NCBI RefSeq assembly: GCF_039724765.1
Contig: NZ_CP155731.1
Span: 119,378-183,377, forward strand
Direction: 5' to 3'
DNA length: 64,000 nucleotides
Origin: Sagittula stellata E-37
GTDB lineage: Bacteria > Pseudomonadota > Alphaproteobacteria > Rhodobacterales > Rhodobacteraceae
In this document: piece after piece, positions 19,616-27,476 of the stretch
Position numbering within the stretch: the stretch's first letter is position 1
How the letters are laid out: each line of letters starts with the position of its first letter
Program-made: the position numbers and the translations under genes
Notes under the pieces: generated by a model
What the model was told of the DNA's origin: nothing
The model's database searches: none
Seen by the model: the letters and a program-made list of their open reading frames with translations, nothing else

Positions 19616-20242
19616 CCCCGGATCCAGACCCAAACCCGCCCGAAACCGCGCCATTTCCCGGTCCGACGGCGCCTGCCCGCAGTAGGTCTTCACGTAGGCC
19701 GGGACGCGGGTCAGCCGCTCTTCCAGCGTCTCGCGCACCTGCATCGAGATATAGCCGATCTGCACGAGGTAGACGGTCCGCGCCCTCACGTCGGCCTCCG
19801 CCGCGTCGAAACCGAAGCGCAGGAACATGGCGCGGATCGCCTCAAGACGTGTCGCGTCGGCCTCGGCCACCCGGGCCTTCACCGGATCGGACTGATGCGC
19901 CCAGCCCCGGACCGCCATGTCGAACCGCGGCTGGAACCGGGTTTCGTCAAGAAACACGCTCAGCAGATTCAGCACCGCTTCCGAAATCGTCTCTGCATAG
20001 GCTGAACTGGCCCCGGTCAAAGCATGTGTGTTGGTTTCTTCCCAAAGCGCCAGCAGCGCTTCAAGCAGCGCGGCACGGTCCTTGAAGAACCAGTAGAAGC
20101 TGGTCCGCGACAGTCCCAGAGCAGCGCCCAGGGGCTGCACCTTCACCGCGTCGACGCCACCGTCGAGGAACGCGGCCTTGGCCGCCTCCAGCCAGACCTC
20201 GCGCGATCCGCGCCATCCCTTCTGATCCGCTCCGTCGTCCAT
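19604..20242 (-). CDS. TetR-family regulator of the divergent demethylase
   Basis: A 212-residue TetR protein: N-terminal helix-turn-helix (AAKAAFLDGGVDAVKVQPLG, then LGLSRTSFYWFFKDRAALL) and a helical ligand-binding domain. It is divergent from the flavoprotein demethylase gene 116 bp away and probably represses it until an N-methylated substrate is present. Its stop codon lies in the palindrome CTAGACGTCTAG that also supplies the stop of the convergent PIN toxin gene, so both proteins end in Leu-Asp-Val. Confidence 0.88.
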   Translation of the reverse strand: MDDGADQKGWRGSREVWLEAAKAAFLDGGVDAVKVQPLGAALGLSRTSFYWFFKDRAALLEALLALWEETNTHALTGASSAYAETISEAVLNLLSVFLDETRFQPRFDMAVRGWAHQSDPVKARVAEADATRLEAIRAMFLRFGFDAAEADVRARTVYLVQIGYISMQVRETLEERLTRVPAYVKTYCGQAPSDREMARFRAGLGLDPGLDV

Positions 20243-20303
20243 GGCGCGAAATTAGTCCCCTGCCCCACCTGCTGCAACCGGAAACGGACACCGGCGACGA
20301 TAA

Positions 20304-20316
20304 ACTTGACACAAGT
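20304..20316. promoter_or_regulatory. Dyad overlapping a perfect -35 box, candidate TetR operator
   Basis: ACTTG-ACA-CAAGT is a perfect dyad that contains TTGACA (20306-20311), a consensus -35 element oriented towards the demethylase gene. A second dyad ATTCC-GT-GGAAT follows at 20321-20332, where the -10 region would lie. A repressor bound here would block RNA polymerase directly. The adjacent TetR gene is the obvious candidate. Confidence 0.55.
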
Positions 20317-20358
20317 GCACATTCCGTGGAATCGCTGCGTAAGAAAGGGAGTCCGTCG

Positions 20359-22395
20359 ATGTCCAACGATCCGCTTTTCCAGCCCTACCAGCTCAAGCAC
20401 CTGACCCTGAAAAACCGCCTGATGATCACCAGCCATGAACCGGCCTACCCCGAGGACGGCATGCCCAAGGATCGCTACCGGGCCTATCACGTTGAACGCG
20501 CGCGGGCCGGTGTCGCCCTGACCATGACCGCCGGGTCCGCCTCGGTGGCCCGCGACAGCCCGCCGGTGTTCAACAATATCCTGGCCTGGAAGGACGAGGT
20601 CGTCGGCTGGATGAAGACGTTGACCGACGAATGCCACGACCACGGCTGTGCCGTCATGATCCAGCTCACCCACCTTGGCCGCCGCACCCGCTGGGACAAG
20701 GCCGACTGGCTGCCGGTCGTCTCCCCGGGGCATGAACGTGAACCCTCTCACAAGGCCTTCCCCAAGAAGACCGAGGACTGGGACATCGCCCGCATCATCA
20801 AGGACTACACCGATGCCGCCGAACGGATGCAGGCGGCGGGCCTCGACGGGATCGAGCTGCAGGCATACGGGCACCTCATGGACCAGTTCTGGTCGCCGCT
20901 GACCAACGATCTGGATGGCCCCTATGGCGGCAGCCTCGACAACCGGCTGCGCTTCACCTTCGATATCCTGTCTGAAATCCGCAAACGTTGCGGCTCCGAT
21001 TTCATCGTCGGCCTGCGATACACCGCGGATGAGGACATGCCCGGCGGCCTGACCAAGGAGGACGGGATCGAGATCTCGCGGCGCCTGAAGGACAGCGGCA
21101 TGGTCGACTTCCTGAACGTGATCAAGGGCCATATCGAGACCGATGCCGCGCTGACGGACGTGATCCCGGTGCAGGGCATGCGCAGCGCCCCGCACCTCGA
21201 TTTCGCCGGAGAGGTTCGCCGCGAAACCGGCATGCCGGTGTTCCACGCCGCCAAGATCCAGGACGTCGCCACCGCCCGCCACGCCATCGCCAGCGGCAAG
21301 CTGGATCTGGTCGGCATGACTCGCGCCCACATGGCCGACCCGCATATCGTGGCCAAGATCCAGCGCGGCGAAGAGGACCGCATCCGCCCCTGCGTCGGCG
21401 CCAACTACTGTCTCGACCGGATCTATCAGGGCGGCATGGCCCTGTGCCTGCACAACCCCGCGACGGGCCGCGAGCTGGAGCAGCCGCAGGAGGTCACCCC
21501 TGCCGACACCCGCCGCCGCGTGGTGGTGATCGGCGCCGGTCCGGCCGGATTGGAGGCCGCCCGCGTCGCCGCCGCCCGGGGGCATGAGGTCATCGTGCAC
21601 GAGGCCGCCAACGATCCGGGCGGGCAGGTCCGCCTGACAGCCCAGACCCCGCGCCGGGCCGAGATGATCCAGCTCATCCAGTGGCGCTTTTCCGAATGCG
21701 AGCGCATGGGCGTGACCTTCCACTTCAACAGCTTCGCCGACGCGGAAACGGTGCAGGCGGACAGCCCCGATGTGGTGATCGTCGCCACCGGCGGCCTGCC
21801 CCACACGGAGGTCCTGGCGGAGGGCAACGCGCTTGTGGTTTCGGCCTGGGACATCCTGTCGGGCGATGCCGCCTCCGGCGAGAACGTCCTGATCTACGAC
21901 GACGCCGGGGACTATGCCGCCCTTCAGGCCGCCGAGAAGATCGCCGCCACCGGCGCCCGGGTCGAGATCATGACCCGCGACCGCAACATCTCTCCGGAGG
22001 TCATGGCCATGTCCCTGACCCCGTCCATGCGCGAACTTCAGAAGCGCGACGTGACCTTCACCGTGACCTGGAAGCTGGACGCGGTGCGGCGGGACGGCAA
22101 CCGGCTGATCGCGCAGATCGGCAGCGATTACGGCGGCGTCATGCGCGAGCGGGAGGTGGATCAGATCGTGGTCAACCACGGCACCCGCCCGCTGGACGAT
22201 CTGTATTTCGAACTGCGGGACGGGTCCGCGAACTTGGGCGAGGTCGACTACGAGGCGCTTGTCGCGGGCACCCCGCAGACCGTGGTCCGCAACCCCGAAG
22301 GTGCCTACCAGCTGTTCCGGATCGGGGATGCGGTGGCGTCGCGGAACACCCACGCGGCGATTTATGACGCGCTGCGGCTGGTGAAGGTCGTCTGA
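20359..22395 (+). CDS. Old-yellow-enzyme-type N-demethylase (TMADH/DgcA/N-methylproline demethylase-like)
   Basis: A 678-residue flavoprotein. Residues 1-370 form the FMN TIM barrel (QITLTHLGRR-like MIQLTHLGRRTRW, MDQFWSPLTND, GGSLDNRLRF); from about 390 a Rossmann module begins (VVVIGAGPAGLEAARVAA). The family binds a [4Fe-4S] cluster with cysteines spaced C-x2-C-x2-C-x12-C; here Cys345, Cys351 and Cys363 are present but position 348 is alanine (CVGANYC). Likely role: demethylation of dimethylglycine, N-methylproline or a similar amine, giving formaldehyde. The ATG at 20359 with AAAGGGA upstream was chosen over a start 11 codons earlier. A TetR regulator is divergent. Confidence 0.85.
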   Translation: MSNDPLFQPYQLKHLTLKNRLMITSHEPAYPEDGMPKDRYRAYHVERARAGVALTMTAGSASVARDSPPVFNNILAWKDEVVGWMKTLTDECHDHGCAVMIQLTHLGRRTRWDKADWLPVVSPGHEREPSHKAFPKKTEDWDIARIIKDYTDAAERMQAAGLDGIELQAYGHLMDQFWSPLTNDLDGPYGGSLDNRLRFTFDILSEIRKRCGSDFIVGLRYTADEDMPGGLTKEDGIEISRRLKDSGMVDFLNVIKGHIETDAALTDVIPVQGMRSAPHLDFAGEVRRETGMPVFHAAKIQDVATARHAIASGKLDLVGMTRAHMADPHIVAKIQRGEEDRIRPCVGANYCLDRIYQGGMALCLHNPATGRELEQPQEVTPADTRRRVVVIGAGPAGLEAARVAAARGHEVIVHEAANDPGGQVRLTAQTPRRAEMIQLIQWRFSECERMGVTFHFNSFADAETVQADSPDVVIVATGGLPHTEVLAEGNALVVSAWDILSGDAASGENVLIYDDAGDYAALQAAEKIAATGARVEIMTRDRNISPEVMAMSLTPSMRELQKRDVTFTVTWKLDAVRRDGNRLIAQIGSDYGGVMREREVDQIVVNHGTRPLDDLYFELRDGSANLGEVDYEALVAGTPQTVVRNPEGAYQLFRIGDAVASRNTHAAIYDALRLVKVV

Positions 22396-22403
22396 GAAAA
22401 ACG

Positions 22404-22430
22404 GGGGAGGTTTCGCGGCGAAACCTCCCC
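22404..22430. repeat. 27-bp perfect palindrome with parS-like core between demethylase and rep
   Basis: A perfect 27-base dyad (13-base arms starting GGGGAGG around a central G) contains the 17-base core GGTTTCGCGGCGAAACC at 22409-22425. It lies 8 bases after the demethylase stop and 9 bases before the end of rep, which is convergent, and is followed by CTTTC. It is the longest of the repeated palindromes of this replication region, so it is probably a ParB-binding site; its stem could also end transcription from both sides. Confidence 0.7.
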
Positions 22431-22439
22431 TTTCAGCGG

Positions 22440-23657
22440 TCAACCCGCGTCGTCGAGATCGTCGAAGGCGCCCGGCGAGAGTTCCTCCCAGAAGGCCAGG
22501 ATCGCTTCGGCGTTCAGCGCCGACATCCAGCCGTGCCTCTCGAAATCGTCCCGCAGCGCGCCGTCCAGACGGGCGGTGAACAGCCGCCGGTCGGCGTCCC
22601 TCTGGGTGGGTTTGCGGGCGGCGGCAAGCTCCTGGATGCGGGCAAGGCGGCGGCCGCGCGAGGTGGCAGGTTTCGCGGCGAAACCTCCTCCACCCGAACC
22701 TTGGGGTTTCGCGGCGAAACCTCCCCCCGTTTCGTAGTCGTTCTTCAGGGCGGCGGTCAGGTAGCCCACGGGGTTTTTCACGCCGCCCTGCCCGGCCACG
22801 TAATCGAGCTTTGCCTTAACCGCATCTTCACCATGTTCGGCCATCCACTGCCGCGCCAGCCGGTCGGAGACGCCAAGCGCGCGCAGGCGGGGATAGACCT
22901 CCGACTTCCGCAGGCCTTCGCCGTCGTCCAGATCGAGGATCGAAAGCTGCGGGTTCTCGGCGATACGGAAGCGGATGCCGGTCACCTGCCGCCCCATCTT
23001 CTTCACTTCCGGCGTCACGACAATGTTCGACGTCTTGTTCACCTCGGCGACCGCCGGCTTGATGATCTTGGCGTTGAGGTGCTTGTAGACGTCGTAATAG
23101 GGGCTGTCGGCCACGCCCATCAGGCGGCGAAACAGGTCCAGAGACCACCAGCCGGTCGAACCGGTCCGCACGAAACGATAGCAGTTTTCATAAAGCGCGA
23201 GCGCGTGGCCAGAGGTGAAGCGCCGCTGGATGTTGAGGTTGATGAGGGCAAATACCTTCGGGTCGTGCAGCTTTTCGGCGAGGGCAGGGGAGTAGGCATA
23301 TTCGCACACCCCGCCCGACAGCTTGGCGTAGCTGAGCAGCGCCGAAACCCCCCATTCCTGCTGGCCCTTTTCGTCCAGCATGTCCCATTCGGCCACGGTT
23401 TCCGCCAGCCCCCGGAGCGAGGCCTTCAGCGTCTCCATGTCGTTCGAATTGTATCCGATCATCAGGCAAAGGGTGCGGGCGTCGATCTGGTGGCGGTTCT
23501 GCGAGGTCAGCGTGTCGTAGGCGTTCAGCAGCAGCACGTTGGACAATTTGCGCTGCAACAGGGTCAGTTTGCCCGAGATGTGGATCGCCGCGACGTGCTT
23601 TTTCACCGAGCCGCGCCGCAGCGGGCCGTTCAATTGGTCGCGGGGAATCTCGTCCAT
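22440..23657 (-). CDS. Plasmid replication initiator (Rep_3-like winged-helix)
   Basis: A 405-residue initiator. Residues about 20-240 look like the paired winged-helix domains of Rep_3-type proteins: VKKHVAAIHISGKLTLLQRK, then LSNVLLLNAYDTL, with YKHLNAKIIKPAVAEVNK as the second wing region. A C-terminal basic, low-complexity part (about 305-345) contains two GGFAAKP repeats encoded by palindromes. It should bind the iterons upstream and open the origin. The ATG at 23657 follows GAGGACAGT; the open frame extends further but through the iteron region, without family similarity. The divergent parAB arrangement matches rep modules of Rhodobacteraceae plasmids. Confidence 0.85.
   Translation of the reverse strand: MDEIPRDQLNGPLRRGSVKKHVAAIHISGKLTLLQRKLSNVLLLNAYDTLTSQNRHQIDARTLCLMIGYNSNDMETLKASLRGLAETVAEWDMLDEKGQQEWGVSALLSYAKLSGGVCEYAYSPALAEKLHDPKVFALINLNIQRRFTSGHALALYENCYRFVRTGSTGWWSLDLFRRLMGVADSPYYDVYKHLNAKIIKPAVAEVNKTSNIVVTPEVKKMGRQVTGIRFRIAENPQLSILDLDDGEGLRKSEVYPRLRALGVSDRLARQWMAEHGEDAVKAKLDYVAGQGGVKNPVGYLTAALKNDYETGGGFAAKPQGSGGGGFAAKPATSRGRRLARIQELAAARKPTQRDADRRLFTARLDGALRDDFERHGWMSALNAEAILAFWEELSPGAFDDLDDAG
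22669..22721. repeat. Two parS-like palindromes inside rep
   Basis: Two perfect copies of GGTTTCGCGGCGAAACC at 22669-22685 and 22705-22721, 36 bp apart, lie in frame in the rep coding sequence and encode FAAKP twice. They match the copies at 22409 and 24951 except for the central base. Confidence 0.75.
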
Positions 23658-24255
23658 ACTGTCCTCTGACCGCCGGGACCCGGCGTGCTGCCCTTGCCTT
23701 GTCCGGGATCGCGACGGTTTCGCGGCGAACCGCGAGTCGGCCCCGGTTGCCGGGTATTGTCCGGCAAAAGGTATCCGCTGACAAGTGGCGCGTTGGCACC
23801 TATGAAGCCATCCCGTAAACGGGTGCCGTTGCCGACAGGCGCCAGAGAAAGGTATCCGTCTACGGGAGAACAAGGTCCGGCCACACGCCGCTTTACGAAT
23901 CATCTGTGGGCGTACAGGCTCTGATACAGCGGAAAACCGGCGAAACCGTCCAATTATCCACAGACGTACCGCGAATCGGAGCCCTTGATCCCGGAAACAG
24001 GCACCTAAGACACCGCAAACGGATGCCCCTGAACCCGAATGCGGGCACCTTTTATTAAGTATGCGGCTGATGTGAAAGGGAAATTCCGGGGGTAAAGATT
24101 CTAAAAATCCAAAAAGACTCTCAAACAACGTTCGTGTCATTTTTGAATTTCAGGTTTGATAGAGACGGTTTCGCCGCGAAGATGATTCACTCGGGGCCAA
24201 ACATGTGCCATAGTTTCCATGATATCGCGGCAAACAGCGAACATGACGAGGCGAC
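23658..24255. other. Replication origin with iteron-like repeats and AT-rich segment
   Basis: This 598-bp gap between divergent rep and parA has origin features. Six 12-base repeats fit AAAMGGNNNCCG loosely: 23766-23777, 23817-23828, 23847-23858, 23995-24006, 24017-24028 and, inverted, 24042-24053. A perfect DnaA box lies at 23954-23962. An AT-rich stretch (about 24050-24165, with TTTTATTAAG and CTAAAAATCCAAAAAG) could be the unwinding element. Two degenerate parS-like copies flank it (23716-23731, one base short; 24167-24180, one arm only). The parA ATG is preceded by a weak ribosome site. No gene is supported inside. Confidence 0.75.
23954..23962 (+). promoter_or_regulatory. Perfect DnaA box
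   Basis: TTATCCACA matches the consensus DnaA binding site exactly and sits in the middle of the iteron region, as expected of a plasmid origin that uses the host DnaA together with Rep. Confidence 0.75.
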
Positions 24256-25668
24256 ATGGCACAGAAACCGACGACGAAACCGGACCTGCCCCCCTATTTC
24301 AACATCGACCCGGAGCAGGCCGCAAGCAAGCTGTCGAAGCCCATCGACACCGCGCGTTTCGCCAAGGCGGCCGCTTTTGCCATGCGGGGGCGCGACGATC
24401 TGGCCAAGCGGGGTTATGCGCCGGACGGGGCGAAACGGCTGAGGAAGTTTTCGACCTGGGAGGTGTGCAAGTACCTGATCCCGGTCAACCCCGCTCACCT
24501 GCGCCGCGTGCTGCGCCAGAACCCGGACCTGCCGCAGGGCGAAGGGGAGGGCGGCTCGAAGTGGTTCACGCTGGAAGAGATCCTGACGCTGCGCGACCAC
24601 TTCGCCGAGGAAGGCGCCAAGGACAAGGAGTACCGCGCGTGGCGGCCCGAGGGGTTGCCCGCCAAGGTCGTGGCGGTGGCGAACTTCAAGGGCGGGGTCG
24701 GCAAGACCTCGACCTGTGCGCACCTCGCCATGTCGGCGGCGCTGGACGGCTACAAGGTGCTGGTCATCGACCTGGATTCCCAAGGGTCGATGACCTCCAT
24801 CATGGGCGGCAAGGTGGAAGACGAATGGCAGACCGTCTTTCCCATGCTGGCACGGGATTATGCGCTGAAGCTGGTGGAGGAGAATCGCATTCGCGAGGCG
24901 GCGGGGCAAACTCCTTACCAATTGGATGAGACACTGACCGCCGCGTTAGAGGTTTCGCCGCGAAACCTCGTGCAGAAAACCCACTGGCCCAACATCGACC
25001 TGATCGGCGCGCAACTGAACCTCTACTGGGCGGAGTTCCAGGTGCCGGTGTGGCGGATGCAGATGCGCCAGTGGGCGCTGTGGGACGCGCTGATGAATGC
25101 GCTGGAGGAAGGCGGGATGCTGGACGACTACGACATCGTGCTGCTCGATACGCCGCCGGCGCTGGGGTATCTGACGATCAACGCGCTGTCGGCGGCGGAC
25201 ATTCTGCTGGTCCCCTTGGGGGCGTCGTTTCTGGAGTTCGATTCCACGGGCCGCTTCTTCGACATGATCTATTCGACCTTCGCGTCGATCGAGGAGGGGG
25301 AGAACCGGGCGCGGCGGTCGGGGGGCCTGCCGGAGATGCGGTTCGAATGGGATGCTGTGCGGGCGCTGGTGACGCGCTTCGACGCGGGCCAGCAGACGGA
25401 TCTGGCGAACGTGATCCAGGCCTATTTCGGCGACTTCATGACGACCTACCGGCAGGAGGTGACGGCCATGGTGGGGCAGGCCGGAGAGATGGTGTCGGGC
25501 ATCTACGAGACCGATTACCGCGACTTCAACCGCGACACCTACGTGCGCGGGCGGGAGACCTTCGACCGGACCTGGGCGGAGGTGAAGGAGGTCATCCTGG
25601 GCACCTGGTGGCGGGACCTGCAGATGGCGCAGGCAGAGAGCGGTACGGAGCAGGAGGTCGCTGAGTAA
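24256..25668 (+). CDS. parA: Plasmid partition ATPase ParA (type Ia)
   Basis: A 470-residue ParA. The long N-terminus (1-135) carries a MerR/HTH-like segment (FSTWEVCKYLIPVNPAHLRR) typical of type Ia proteins that also repress their own operon. The ATPase domain has the deviant Walker A KGGVGKT at 145-151, with LVIDLDSQGSMTS and the Walker B-like VLLDTPPALGYLT. It should form gradients on the nucleoid and move ParB-parS complexes. One perfect parS-like palindrome lies inside the gene near codons 232-238. The stop overlaps the parB ATG (TAATG). Confidence 0.95.
   Translation: MAQKPTTKPDLPPYFNIDPEQAASKLSKPIDTARFAKAAAFAMRGRDDLAKRGYAPDGAKRLRKFSTWEVCKYLIPVNPAHLRRVLRQNPDLPQGEGEGGSKWFTLEEILTLRDHFAEEGAKDKEYRAWRPEGLPAKVVAVANFKGGVGKTSTCAHLAMSAALDGYKVLVIDLDSQGSMTSIMGGKVEDEWQTVFPMLARDYALKLVEENRIREAAGQTPYQLDETLTAALEVSPRNLVQKTHWPNIDLIGAQLNLYWAEFQVPVWRMQMRQWALWDALMNALEEGGMLDDYDIVLLDTPPALGYLTINALSAADILLVPLGASFLEFDSTGRFFDMIYSTFASIEEGENRARRSGGLPEMRFEWDAVRALVTRFDAGQQTDLANVIQAYFGDFMTTYRQEVTAMVGQAGEMVSGIYETDYRDFNRDTYVRGRETFDRTWAEVKEVILGTWWRDLQMAQAESGTEQEVAE
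24951..24967. repeat. parS-like palindrome inside parA
   Basis: GGTTTCGCCGCGAAACC, extended to a 21-base dyad by GA/TC flanks (24949-24969). It is read as Glu-Val-Ser-Pro-Arg-Asn-Leu in ParA. Identical to the rep copies apart from the central base on this strand. Confidence 0.75.
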
Positions 25669-26738
25669 TGGCGAAGCGGAGAAAGCTGGAAGCGCCCACG
25701 GCAGAGGCCCTGCAGGCGCTGGAGGAGGAGGTCAGCCGGGACGTGGCGCGCGGGCCGATGTCCGCCCCCATCGCGCAGGTCGCGGCAGAGGCGGCGGGTA
25801 TGCACGACACCCGCACGCCGGCCGAACGGCAGGCGGCGGCGAAGGACCGGTCCGACGCGGAACGGCTGCGGGAGGCGGAGGCCTCGGGCCGGGTCATGCA
25901 GGAGATCCCGCTGGACCAGATCGACCGCAGCGCGCTGGTGCGCGACCGGGTGGTGATCGACCGGGAGTCGCTGGACGAGCTGAAACATTCGATCCTGCGC
26001 AGCGGGCTGCGTCTGCCGATCGAGGTGTTCCGGATGGAGGGCGGCGAGAAGCCTTACGGCCTTTTGTCCGGCTACCGGCGCATGATGGCGATGGAGGAGC
26101 TTTACAGCTACCTCGAACACGAGAAATACGCCTCGATCAAGGCGGTGGTGCGCGACCCGGAGACGATGGGCGGCACCTTTGCGGCGATGATCGAGGAGAA
26201 CGAGATCCGCGCCTCGCTCAGCCATTTCGAACGGGGGCGCATCGCGGTGATCGCGGCGCAGCAGGGCGCTTTCGTGAACACCGAAGACGCGGTCAACGCG
26301 CTGTTCCCGCAGGCGTCGAAAGCGAAGCGGTCGAAGATCCGGTCCTTTGCGCTGATCTTCGAGGAACTGGGCGACATGCTGGAGTTCCCCGACCTGATCA
26401 AGGAAAAGGACGGGCTGCGGATGGCGGCGGCGCTGCGGGAAGGCGGAGAGAGCATCCTGCGGCAGGCCCTGAGCGAAAGCCGCACGACCAGCGCCGACGA
26501 AGAGGCGCGGGTGCTGGAAGAGGCGCTGAAGCAGGTCGAGACCAAGGCCGATCCGAAGCGCGGCGGGCGTCCGAAGAAGGTGGCTTCGCCGCGAAACCTG
26601 TCCTCCGGTGTGCGCCTTCAGGCGGGCAACGACGACGACGGATGGTACATCCGTATCAAGGGGCGGCACGTGGACCGCGAACTTGTGGAGGTCGCCATGG
26701 CGGAGCTGGAGCGTTTGCTGGACGGTCCCGGCCGGTAA
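25668..26738 (+). CDS. parB: Plasmid partition protein ParB
   Basis: A 356-residue ParB/RepB-type centromere-binding protein. The N-terminal CTP/parS-loading domain shows IPLDQIDRSALVRDR and LLSGYRRMMAMEEL, where most ParBs have a GERRxRA box; the KorB-like helix-turn-helix follows (LSHFERGRIAVIAAQQGAF, then DAVNALFPQAS). The C-terminal 40 residues probably dimerise. One near-perfect palindrome lies at 26583-26599 within it. Co-translated with parA. Confidence 0.93.
   Translation: MAKRRKLEAPTAEALQALEEEVSRDVARGPMSAPIAQVAAEAAGMHDTRTPAERQAAAKDRSDAERLREAEASGRVMQEIPLDQIDRSALVRDRVVIDRESLDELKHSILRSGLRLPIEVFRMEGGEKPYGLLSGYRRMMAMEELYSYLEHEKYASIKAVVRDPETMGGTFAAMIEENEIRASLSHFERGRIAVIAAQQGAFVNTEDAVNALFPQASKAKRSKIRSFALIFEELGDMLEFPDLIKEKDGLRMAAALREGGESILRQALSESRTTSADEEARVLEEALKQVETKADPKRGGRPKKVASPRNLSSGVRLQAGNDDDGWYIRIKGRHVDRELVEVAMAELERLLDGPGR
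26583..26599. repeat. parS-like palindrome (one mismatch) inside parB
   Basis: GGCTTCGCCGCGAAACC differs from the perfect copies by one base. It encodes Ala-Ser-Pro-Arg-Asn-Leu, nearly the same peptide as the copy in parA. Confidence 0.6.
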
Positions 26739-26763
26739 GCCGGGACCGTGATCGCCGCCGACG

Positions 26764-27384
26764 TCAGCTGTGCTTTGCGACGTGGGTCGCGATGGCGTCC
26801 ATCAGCGGCGGGGAGAGACAGTCGTAAGGGGGCAGGCCGATCTCGCGCAGGCGGCCACGGATCTCGTCCATGCGCGCCGGATCGACACCGGATTCGATGA
26901 TCGACGACACGAAGGCGGCAAAGGTCGGCGCCGCCCAGCCGGTCTGGGGCGACAGCTCGGTATGCACGAAGTCGAGGCCAAAGAACGGATGTCCGTCGTT
27001 CTCGATCCGTCCGTACATGTGCGTGCCGCACCCGGTGCAGGCGTGGCGCTGGATCGCGGCGGACCGGTCGACGACCTCCAGCTTGTCCTCGTTCTCGGTC
27101 ACTTTCACCTTGTCGCGTCCGACGACGGCGATCTGGCTGAAGATGGCGCCGGACGGCTTCCAGCACTTCGTGCAACCGCAAACGTGGTTGTGTGCCGTCT
27201 GGTCCGAGATCTGCACCACCACCGGTTTCGAGCTGCACTTGCACTTCAGCGTGCCGCCGGAGAAACCTGCGGTTTCGCGCGGTATGCCGTTATCAACCTG
27301 TGGATGAATCTTTACATGGGTGTACTTCGGCGCAGAGCTCGATGCGCTGTCGCCGCTTTTGAAAAAGATATCGAGAATTCCCAA
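26764..27384 (-). CDS. gfa: Glutathione-dependent formaldehyde-activating enzyme (Gfa)
   Basis: About 206 residues. Gfa condenses formaldehyde with glutathione to S-hydroxymethylglutathione, the entry to formaldehyde oxidation. The family is clear from [11 protein letters not shown], the zinc cysteines in [18 protein letters not shown] and [15 protein letters not shown], and the C-terminal [17 protein letters not shown], close to what I recall of Paracoccus Gfa. No ATG fits well: a GGGAGG ribosome site lies 8 bases before a TTG at 27384 (another TTG at 27390), so TTG is my start; an ATG at 27462 would add 26 residues unlike the family. It suits a replicon that generates formaldehyde by N-demethylation. 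Confidence 0.9.
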   Translation of the reverse strand: MGILDIFFKSGDSASSSAPKYTHVKIHPQVDNGIPRETAGFSGGTLKCKCSSKPVVVQISDQTAHNHVCGCTKCWKPSGAIFSQIAVVGRDKVKVTENEDKLEVVDRSAAIQRHACTGCGTHMYGRIENDGHPFFGLDFVHTELSPQTGWAAPTFAAFVSSIIESGVDPARMDEIRGRLREIGLPPYDCLSPPLMDAIATHVAKHS

Positions 27385-27476
27385 ATCCAATTCCTCCCTG
27401 TTGCAGCGCACTTTTCGGTGTGCGCTTGCGTCAAGGCTGCGCCTGGCGCGGGATTCGGACAATGCAGCACTTCGTC

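Noticed and set aside
20143..22443. 766-residue minus-strand frame opposite the demethylase gene
   Set aside because: Mirror of the demethylase codon pattern, His/Gly/Arg-rich with no domain.
23658..24140. N-terminal extension of rep to 566 residues
   Set aside because: Would translate the iteron/DnaA-box region; the ATG at 23657 has a ribosome site and begins the conserved part.
27291..27310. DnaA-box-like TGTGGATGA in gfa
   Set aside because: One mismatch and inside a conserved coding stretch, outside the iteron region.
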